Position numbers and translations under genes: made by a program. From Puccinia triticina (Eukaryota; Basidiomycota; Pucciniomycetes; Pucciniales; Pucciniaceae): a DNA stretch of 64,000 nt. The DNA is taken from the NCBI RefSeq assembly GCF_026914185.1, contig NC_070565.1, forward strand, positions 4,960,001-5,024,000, in the 5' to 3' direction. Under the pieces are notes generated by a model. That model did no database searches. It was not told the DNA's origin and worked only from the letters and a program-made list of their open reading frames with translations. Shown here piece after piece: positions 55,159 to 64,000 of the stretch (positions are counted from its first letter, which is position 1; every line of letters begins with the position of its first letter).

Positions 55159-57409
55159 ATGGAGCACGACCAACCACTCGAGCACTTCGGACTCGACCCA
55201 AATCTAATCAAAGTTACCTACCGCCAGCAACTCGACCAGTCACTCTTACACCACATGGGTCAGTCGAAAAAAAAAACTAGAAAGAAAAAGAAAGAAAGAA
55301 AAAAAACTAACATATTCTACCAGAACTGGCGCACCAAACCCAGGGCCACAAACTAAGAGAACACGACCACAGCCAAGAAGAGCAACAACAACCGGTCATC
55401 AACGAACATCATTTCATCCCAGAACCACAAGCTAGCCGACAGCAACAAGCCAGCCAACAACCACAACAACAACTGATCCTTGAACCAACTATCAGCTCAG
55501 AACCACTCGCAGACAAGAAAGAACAACTCAGGACAGCTGTTGACAAAATCTTGAACATTGAAACTCAATTCGAAGCCATCCAACGTAGTCAGCTTAAAAT
55601 ACCATCCGAACGAGCGAATATAGAAGACGAACAAGCCTTACAACCGCACGAAATCGTCCTTCCTACCAACCAATTCCTGTTTCCTGAGTCTGAACAATCA
55701 CTAGTATTCCATCCAAATCAACTTCAGTACATCGATCGCATCCGTCAAGAAAATCGAAACTCATCAAACCATCCTCACCTTGTCGTCTCAGTCGGTAAAA
55801 TACCCCCTCCTCCTGGAACTCAAGCCGGTCGACCATTTGATGACGGATTCACGTGCATTGTATGAGCCATCATATTATTCATTAATGCTTACCCCGTCCT
55901 AAAAAAGCATTGGTTCCTTTTCTTTTCCTCAAAAAAATAAAGCAAAGAAACTCAAGATGAAGAATTGAATGTCTAACAATCAACATGAAACTTATCTATT
56001 TGCAACAGGTTCCTCCATCACCTCCTCCCCGTTTAAGTATTCATCCTGGGACTAGCAATTCCGCCGGATCACGCCCACTGGATCCCAGTCTTCTTCAATC
56101 TTCTTCAAATCTACCACGCAGGCGTGTCGGCAGACCCAGGAAATCAGAGGTTAACCGAAATGATCCCAGGAGCTATACCCAGTCAAGACCATCTGATCTT
56201 GGTAGGTCCACTTGCCTCTACTTTCTCACTTTTCTCGTCGATTGTTTCGACCAACGCGCAGTCTGGTCAAGGTTTCAGACTGCTTATTGATGTTCCTTTT
56301 TTTCCGCTAATGTTTTTTTTTTTCTTCTCGAAAAAAAAGTTGAAGATAAAAAACCAGTGGTGGAGTTCGCGATTCACCAAGACACTGAAAACATGAGAAT
56401 CCCGTCCGGTAGCTCGCGACTCCTGACGCGGGCAACATCGAGTAGCGAACCGGCTGATCCGGAATCATCGATGACACGCGTAATCCCTGTAACAACCGAA
56501 CCTTCGCCCATGTCTAGGAAGAAAGAACCATGGCTGAGCAAACTCAAGATCACTTATGCCGCCAGTTTGAGCAAACATTCCCTCTCTGATCTCCTTGTTC
56601 CTTACCCCAAAGTCGGCGATACTTTCAAGACAGTCGAAAACTTCAAGGAAGCTTGTCTGTTGGCTAGTTGGCCTGCTGGTCATGACATGGTACGCACATC
56701 CTTTCCCACTCATATGTATCTAGTGTCGATAGGATTGCTATCATTCCATATCACTGCCATGCTGAATTTTTCGTTCTTTTGTAGCATGTCAGGAATCATT
56801 ACAAGACAGATTTGTGGGAGAGATGTGTTTTTACTTGTCGGTGAGCGTTTGATTCGTTTTATACATGTTTTCTGTTTTCCACCGGCGCGTAAATGTATTC
56901 GGGCTCTAATCAAATCGAAACACATCGATTGCAGACATGATCGATCGCCGCCTAAAGGATTGAATTGTCCATTTAAGATAGTCGCTATGGGGGACAAGAC
57001 GAACGAAAACTCTTGGCAGTCAATCGAAGTGTGGAAAGTGATCAAGTCGCACCAAGTCCATCGGAATCATCCAGTAGGTCCAGGGATGTATGATCCACTG
57101 GGCAAGCGAAGCTACCGCAAACGGACCATTGGAGACGATCTAAGCCAAACTCATAGCCAACCAGCGACGAGCAACACAAGCATGCCTCCTAAGAAAAGGG
57201 GAAGACCCCCTCGTGTTCGACCACCAGTGCAGACAGTCCAGACAGTCCAGACCGAGAGAGGCCCACGTCCGAAGCCGCCTCCATCGGTCTCCTTCCCCGC
57301 CCCCACCGCTATCACTGAATGGTCAAGACTGGCCCCTTCCTCCGCGTCATCGGCCTCTTTTACATCTGATGTTTACCGTCCCCATGGTTCTAGTAATGAT
57401 TCAGCCTAG
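55159..57409 (+). CDS. AT-hook protein with FAR1/GCM-like zinc finger
   Basis: Six exons keep frame: 55159-55258, 55324-55859, 56009-56201, 56340-56689, 56785-56840 and 56935-57409, about 569 aa. The N-terminal third is Gln/Glu-rich and probably disordered. An AT-hook (RRRVGRPRK) lies in exon 3 and a second (PPKKRGRPPR) in exon 6. Between them VGDTFKTVENFKEACLLASW, HYKTDLWERCVFTCR, LNCPFKI, SIEVWKVIKSHQVHRNH give the C..C..H..H spacing of FAR1/WRKY-GCM1 DNA-binding domains found in Mutator-type transposases and their domesticated descendants. No transposase core or SWIM finger follows. A nuclear DNA-binding or regulatory role is inferred. The C-terminus is Pro/Ser-rich with a QTVQTVQT repeat. 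It converges with the uridine phosphorylase gene. Confidence 0.8.
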
Positions 57410-58167
57410 GTTAGCACCACTCCCTCCCGTCCATCGTCAAAAGAGATCTCATTTCCTGATTCGAGATACTTTCTTCCCTAGGGACTTCAACTTACAGATG
57501 CTTATTCTTTTTTTTATTCATTAACTACAGAAGCATCAACTGTTTTTATTATCCCCCGCATACACCATTTGTTTACTTCTTTTTTCTTTGCACATTCCCG
57601 GTGATCCACCATCCACTTAGTCTTCGCCATCATTGCTGGTTCTCTATTACTGTACTTCTGCATTTTCGGCTCTGGTTTCTGGTTTAGTATTTGTATGTAC
57701 CTATGTTTATTCTATACCTCAATTATCATTTTCCGTGTTATTCTCTCACGATGGTTGTCAGTTTTTTTTTTTTGGGATTCATGGTGATAAATGTATCAAG
57801 CCTTGAGGTGCAATTTACATGCATCCGTAGCCAGTTGTCTGAAAAGTTTCCCTGAAACACACAGCCCATTATCGTCAACCCCTCCCAAGTCAGGGCCGAG
57901 TCATAAAATGTGGGGCAAGATGGCAAGAGAAGGGACAACACTTGGCAGATTCGAGCAGTCCCTTAGCCAGCCCGGAAGATAACATTACATTGGCATGGAT
58001 TGATGATGTTGGAATTATAAATGTATTGATCATCCCTAGTAACTAACATTTTTAGACATTGTGAAAATCATACGATGGACATATAACTACAGCAACTCCT
58101 ATTGGATTACATCGGACGAGCGAATACAATGGACATCCAAACTACAAACACAAAAACAGAATGATGG
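57410..58167. other. Convergent 3' intergenic region
   Basis: T-rich 3' UTR-like sequence of both flanking genes. No other gene or repeat seen. Confidence 0.55.
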
Positions 58168-59744
58168 TTAAGAAAACCAAACACTGTCTTCCACGGGATG
58201 TAAATTGACCGGATCAATCTTTTCGTTGATCAGAGTTTCTAAGCATCCTTTTCCAGCTTGAAACTCTAGTTTTTCTACGTCCTTGGGCTGAATCTTCCCT
58301 CATCCAAAGCATTTTGGTTGAGAGAATAGTGACGAAAATGGTTCGCAAACAGAGGAAACGGAAACAAAAGTGAATGAGAACTCGAGCAAAAAAAAAGCAG
58401 ATAGACTACTCACAAAGTCGCCGCTGATTCTTCCGGCAAATGTGATGTGAGCAGCTGCAACCCGAATCCGTCCTTTTCCTTGAGAAAAGCTACTCGGATC
58501 TGATTTAGGCTCCTCGGCTGGTTCGTAGGATTTATGTTCGTTGATGGATGCCAAATGGAACAGATGAGTGGTTTCCATCTATTAATCGCAGATGCAAGAG
58601 ATACCAAATTAGTGATTTGCTTTTTGGCTGATCAAGTCTACTTGATGACGTTTTTTTATAGATAGCTGACTTCTAACGTCACCGGTGATGGCTTGCATTT
58701 CGAGAGAGAGTCTAATAAGTCCTGGTTGTGGTCCATAAAATTCGAGTCCAATCTCCCCTGGCCAGCGTAAAAAGTATCTGCGGATGAGTTCACTGCACCC
58801 GATAAGAGGAGTCCTTTGTCGACGGTCTTCTCCAAGTTCTCGGTTAACTTTCAAAGATGGTCGATCATAGGGATTGCACTTCCTGGTTAGTCCCTGTAGG
58901 CTGCTCAAAACAAATGAAACACAGATGCTGCAATGAGATACCCACCGCATCATGTAGTTTTTGGTCACATCCAATCGGCCGAGTCGTGTTATACGGTTTA
59001 CACATGGACCCGCCCGGGGAGCTTTGGTCTTTCTCCATCTTTTCATCAGATGGTTGAAAACAATCGTAATTGGTGGAGATGGCTAAGCTACTTGTGCATA
59101 CCACTACTCTCCCAACTGGGATCTCTGGTACCAGCGTGCCACAGGAACCTAGACTACGCATCAGTGTTGATAAATTCAGTCTCGCTAGGTAGGTGAGGTG
59201 TCTCTATCTGATTCCTGGTAAAAAGGGAGCAAAAGCTGCAAACCGAATAATTATCAAATCTCCCGTTACTACCGCGCGAACTTCTCTTACGAAAAAATCC
59301 ATCATAGGAAACCCCTGAAACGTTCTCATTACTTCCAGTAAGTTGCCAAAAATAGTTGAAAAGTATATCATGATCAAGCCAGAAGTTTAAAAGACCAATT
59401 GACGCACCATACCAATTGCCATAATCGACACTGGAACGCCCGAGTAACAGCCCGTAAACGTAGTAAATCCGCGTTGACTAGTGAGCTCGAACACCTTCGG
59501 GGTCTGGTCCAAGAACTTTGCGATCCTTCTAGCCCTTTCATGATCACCTGTAAGCACACGAGATGTTACACATAAGATTTTATGAAATGGTCTCGTATTA
59601 TGGAAACTTTCGATCAAAAACGACCTCTCAATACTTACCAACGGTTATGATCCGGTTCGCCACTTCGCCATGTCTGAGGCCGACATGGTACGTTCTGCGG
59701 TCGGCTGTGAACGGGAAATTCGCATCGAGGATGGTCTCCTTCAT
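58168..59744 (-). CDS. Uridine phosphorylase (nucleoside phosphorylase family), complete
   Basis: It converts uridine plus phosphate to uracil and ribose-1-phosphate in pyrimidine salvage. Seven minus-strand exons keep frame: 59744-59639, 59547-59408, 59314-59244, 59153-58946, 58847-58671, 58578-58414 and 58293-58168, about 330 aa. Hallmarks: NRIITVGDHERARRIAKFLD, TSQRGFTTFTGCYSGVPVSI, the GMGFPMMDFFVRE phosphate/ribose loop, IIRLGSCGTL, the uracil-site region SSADTFYAGQGR, and LEMETTHLFHLA carrying the ribose-binding Met-Glu. The start is the first ATG in frame with the conserved GLRHGEVANR segment. No lesion was seen. The fold is shared with purine nucleoside phosphorylases; sequence motifs favour the uridine branch. 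Confidence 0.93.
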
Positions 59745-59953
59745 ACTTCAGATTGGCAGGTTGTCAGCTGGTGTCAGCCGCATCCAGTTTGACAGATAAA
59801 GTTCCTGATCCGCCAGATCCGATGCATAGCCCACTCACCCAGAAGGAAATGTCCGGACGGAGCCCCGGAGCTTGTGCCAGTCTTCTCTAAGCTAAAGGTC
59901 TTGACTGATCATTTCAAGAAAACACTTCAAGACCCAATTCTTTTAATTGAAGT
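59745..59953. other. Upstream flank of uridine phosphorylase
   Basis: Probable promoter of the minus-strand gene; no recognised element. It is bounded by the Harbinger-like insertion. Confidence 0.4.
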
Positions 59954-59956
59954 TTA

Positions 59957-62167
59957 GGGCCTGTACCATAGCAGGTTGAAAAACAGTTTTTCCTGCAGAA
60001 ATCGATTTTTTGCGCAAAAAACAGTTTTTGCTAAAAAATGTGTACCACAGCACCTGTTTTTTGGGTCATCCAGAAAACAGTTTTCCTCAAAAAAAGGCAA
60101 TTTTCAAAAACAGGTCTGACCCTGTTTTTCACAGCTGTTTTTCCTCCCCCATCACCCTCCATCACCTCATTACTCCAAGCCCGGAGCAAGCCAGCAATCA
60201 ATCATCTTTCTCCAGGAAGTCCTCCCTCCGCTCGGAACGATCTATCATAGCTGACCAATCCAACCACTACAACTGGATCGGTCCAAGGAAAATGAAGAGA
60301 GTTTGGAAAAAAGAGTCCTTCTGGTTTGTCCTTCATCTCTCCTCCTTTACCTTGGACCGCTCTTCTGGTCCGAGGGGAATTGTCTCCTCTCTCTCCAAAC
60401 AATAGAACTTGATCGTTCCAAGAGAAAAGAGAACTCAATTGTTCCGAGAGAAAAGAGAACTTGATCTTTCCGAGAGAGAAGAGAACTCGATCTTTCCAAG
60501 AGAAAAGAGAACTCGATCGTTCCAAGAGGAACAAGAAATCAAATTTTTGGGGAGAAAGGAGAAAGAAACCTCGGGTCCCTCCTCCTTCCCTCCCCTTGGA
60601 CATATAAAGTTAAATTGATCCAACAGGAAGGAGGAGGGAATTAAATTTTGACCCACCCATCCCCTCGGATTGGTATTCCCTCCTCCTTAAATCTCTCGGG
60701 CCAATCTATGGGCAGGGCAAGGAGGGAGTTCCTCTTGGACCAACAAGTTAACAGGAGGGAGTTGCTCTTGGACCAATCAGTCCAAGACAACTAGAGGAGT
60801 GATTGCAGGCCTCCTCCCTCTTGGGACGGTCTCTCCAATCCTCTCGGATCAATCTGTCCGATCCTCTTGGACCGACGAGTAGATTGGTCCAAGAGGGGGG
60901 AGTGACAAAGAGCGTCTGAGGTTTTCATGAGTAGGGAAGGCACCACAATGACCCCTTCCCTACTCATGAAGATTTGCAAGGGTACCAAAGATTGTCTTTG
61001 GGTGTATTGAGCTGATGGATGGTGGAGTGGAGGAGTGCGGATATTCTGGAACCAAGTGATGGTTGTGGTACACGTTTATTGAAATCTGTTTTTCTGAATG
61101 CGGGTTTTTTGAAATATCTGAAAAGCGTAGAAAAAAAAACTGTTTTCCCCGTTGTGGTGAGATCAATAAACTATCAACAGCGTCAAAATAGTATAGTTTT
61201 AAATGTTATAGTACATTATAAACTACATATTAAATATCTTTAGTACAAATACTTTACATTAAAACTTTTCTCTTAAATTTCACGTCTTTTTTATCACCCA
61301 GAAAACCAGTGATAGTCCACTCAGCAGGAATCAATCACGCCACAAATTAGCACAGTAAATCATTAGTTTCACACTAAGATTCATACTCATACTAGGCGCA
61401 CAGCCACTTCAGCCTGTTTTTGTTTTCACACATATTTCCCCTCAATGATTTGCATTCACATGTTGGTAAATCCCATCTTAGATGTGATCATCTTTCCCAA
61501 AGTAGCCATTTTATTTCACATTACATTAATTTATTTTCACACTACATTAATTTCTTTTTCACACCATGTTATCATATTTCACACTACATACATTATTGCA
61601 CATCACCAAAACCACTCTCAGACAAGTTTTCATCTATAAAAGAAGGCCTTCCTTGCCCCTTCCTGTTTCCTTTTTCCCCATGCTTGCACTAAATAGTAAT
61701 ATTAAGAGATTACTTCCGCATTCATCACACCACTATAGTATAGTAATGCCACTATAGTATAGTAATGCCTGCATAAATAGTAATATTAAGAAATTACTTC
61801 AGCATCCATTACATCATTATAGTATTATAATATTAGATCTTAAATTTAGAACTTGATAATTATACACATAACTTACTTTTGATAACAAACTTGATCACAT
61901 CAAATTTATAACACCTCTCATCCCAAGCACAAGATTCCTGGTTCTTAGGGTCAGAAGCAGTCTAAATTAAGAATAATTCATCTGATTTAGCCACACTATA
62001 AAATTCTAGTGTACTTTTTTCCAGAGTTTATTTTAGGAAGGCAGCCCTTCAAGCACCTGTAGCCTAAACTTATCTAGTTTTTGCTATTTCCCTTCCAAGC
62101 TCAGATCACGCATTGCGCAGAAGTTCCACACCGTGCAAGAAAAACAGAATTTGTATGGTACAGGCCC
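59957..62167. mobile_element. 2.2-kb PIF/Harbinger-like element, TSD TTA
   Basis: GGGCCTGTACCATA at 59957 and its complement ending at 62167; TTA at 59954-59956 and 62168-62170. The interior holds AAAACAGTTTTT-rich subterminal repeats, a tandem block of GAGAAAAGAGAACTCGATC units (60410-60530), a second inner inverted pair (GTGTACCACAGC near 60040; TTGTGGTACACG near 61064), and AT-rich sequence to 62100. No transposase was found, so it is non-autonomous. Confidence 0.8.
60410..60530. repeat. Tandem repeat, ~30-bp GATCGTTCCAAGAGAAAAGA units
   Basis: Four to five units of GAACTCGATC(T/G)TTCC followed by GAGAGAAAAGA; purine-rich on the plus strand. Confidence 0.75.
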
Positions 62168-62170
62168 TTA

Positions 62171-64000
62171 AGACATGAAGATATAGAATTACAGTGGCTG
62201 ATATGTGTTCTAGATACCTTCATTTATGTGCAAATCAAAAGAATTCAGGAAAGCAGGTATCAATTCAAAATTTCAATGGACAGAGGCTCTACAAATATTT
62301 GGATGGTTGTATATTGCCCACTTTCAAGAAACTCAGTAGAGAGTGGCCCATAGAAGTTAGAACTGCTCTTAGGTAAATCATTGATTTTCTTATTTCAGTC
62401 AAGTACTAGCTGTTATCAATCTTGTTCTAACTTACAAAGTCTAATTAGAAAAGTAGAAATGAATGGATGACTTGCCGTAATCATTTAGAGAGCTCTAGAT
62501 GCCCCTCTAAATCCTAAATTAAGACCCCTATCAAAAACTCAACCAGTGCACATGGAATTAATGAACTATAGAGTTAGGAAAACATTTCCCTTTTTGTAAA
62601 AAATTAAGAATTTGGGTGTGTATATTGAGATCTGGGAGGCCTCCAGACTCAACAGGAAGTCCTCCAATGGAGGACTTCCCATCAATCTGGGAACTCAGAA
62701 TTTTCCAGATTTCACGGGGAAATCTGGGCTTGATTGTCCCAAATCCTAGATCTGCCTAGATTTCCCTGCAAAATCTGGGTTTCCAGATTGCCTGGAAGTC
62801 CTCCAATATCTCTTAGTCGTTTGTATTCTTTCACTAGGTTGGGGATACAGTGTAAGGATTCCACCCAGCACATAGGACACAGGTAGAGCTTTTCCAAAAT
62901 CTAAAACTGGCAAATCTGGTCCCAACACTGTGTATCTGCCGGATCCTGGCTTTCCAACTTGAACATGTATTTTGAAATTTTGAGTGAAAAGTTGAATTTT
63001 CAATTGCACTGCAAGAGAATTTGTACAACTGGTGGCATTCAAAATGAAAGTTCTGACAAAGCTTGTGGTATTACACAAGCATTTGTGAAGGTTGATTGTT
63101 GATCAAGCTTCAATGCACAGTGACTGTGCAGAAAAAGATGTTGTGTGTTTGAGTGGAGCTAGACCAGCAGCACAGCAGTAACCTGCTAAGTAATGGCTTT
63201 GGGTACCCACTTGGGGGTACCTTGTAGCCGCTGGCAGTACCCCTTGCACCTGTTGTGCACTCGCCAGGCAGTGCCAGGTTGTAAGAGCTGGTGCTCTTCA
63301 CTGGGCTAGGGATTTTGGCACAGGTGAGACAGAGTCTCAGTGAGTTCTGATGCCAATGGTTGGGATGAATTGCTCAGCCTAGCTCAGGGAGACAAGTCAG
63401 TCAGGGTCAGATGTCTGCTATCTACAAATAAGGGGAAGGAAGAGGGGGAGGGAAGAGGAGGAAAAGGGAGAACATAAATAGCTCATGGAGACAAGTCAGT
63501 CAGGGTCAGATGTCTGCTAAGCTAGGAAAGGAGGAAATTGTTGTGGTTTGGAGTGATGATTCATTCCTCACAACAAACACACACTCCTACTAGTGTCTAG
63601 TGAGTTGGATGGTAACCCAGTAGCTGGGTTACAACAGAAATAACAGGCTATATAGGTCTGCATTGATTCTTGTGAAACCCATGAGGCAGGGGTTTTACAC
63701 AGGTGCAGTGTTGGGTGTTGTGGAAAAACGGCCCAATACCCAAGTGTCCCCGGCTAGGAGAAGGGAGGGAGGGTCAGGGGTGGTGGTGGGCAAGATCAGA
63801 GGCGCAAATTGCTGCTGAGACATACAAACCAAAGCAACTGGAAGGGATTCCTTCTGGTTTCTGCAGTTAAGTCTACAATGTCTGATACTGGAAGGAGGGG
63901 TTCCTCCCTCCCTTCAATCACCTTCTTTTAAGGATTTTACCTGTGGTTACCACCCTTGAGCACCTGCCAGGCAATCCTGGGTGTTGGGACGTTTGAGTGG
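62171..64000. other. Gene-free stretch
   Basis: A foldback built from GGAAGTCCTCCAATGGAGGACTT and CAGATTTCCCTGCAAAATCTG arms lies at 62645-62805. An inverted relative of 12760-12855 is at 62840-62950. A direct repeat (GGGAGACAAGTCAGTCAGGG plus 20 bases) is at 63388-63420 and 63489-63521. No gene. Confidence 0.55.

Overview
The window looks like about 64 kb of a repeat-rich basidiomycete genome, most likely a rust fungus (Pucciniales). The organism call is inference from three things: genes cut by many short GT-AG introns, a class V-type chitin synthase, and a very dense load of fungal LTR and DNA transposons. Five cellular genes are readable. They are the 3' end of a class V chitin synthase (1-1856, +), a small secreted protein with a LURP-one/Tubby-like pattern (4239-3509, -), a TRM2-type tRNA (uracil-5-)methyltransferase (39793-42060, +), an AT-hook protein with a FAR1/GCM-like zinc finger (55159-57409, +), and a complete uridine phosphorylase (59744-58168, -). 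All were assembled exon by exon from splice sites that keep frame. Pseudogenes or captured fragments come from zuotin (8335-9332), a MCP2/ADCK-like ABC1 kinase (47145-47663) and a hAT transposase (13200-13511).

The rest is nested transposon sequence, much of it resolvable to the base from target-site duplications (TSDs). At 10073-11488 a miniature LTR retrotransposon (TRIM, 246-bp LTRs, TSD GTCAG) carries a tRNA-shaped sequence in each LTR. One LTR is split by an 828-bp CACTA-like foldback element with TSD TTA. A Ty1/copia element with 109-bp LTRs spans 16161-31800. It is split by an unclassified 1.7-kb element (19940-21634) and by a young Ty3/gypsy chromovirus (21995-30923, 991-bp LTRs, TSD ATAGC). 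The gypsy element has an intact 1918-codon gag-pol frame plus an additional CpG-rich, spliced open frame upstream in another reading frame. Its LTR also holds a splice donor that pairs with an acceptor before that frame.

Further right are a hAT-type element with a captured kinase fragment and a second element inside it (45597-48694). A roughly 200-bp mariner-like MITE (53240-54876) has been hit four times. Several CACTA-like foldback elements, a Harbinger-like element (59957-62167) and a family of short GC-rich hairpin modules are also present.

Decay is informative. The copia stops and lost catalytic Asp residues, and most zuotin lesions, are C-to-T or G-to-A changes at former CpG sites. The gypsy element shows no such damage. 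The genes do not form an operon-like pathway; they are independent housekeeping, cell-wall and secreted-protein loci separated by transposon blocks.
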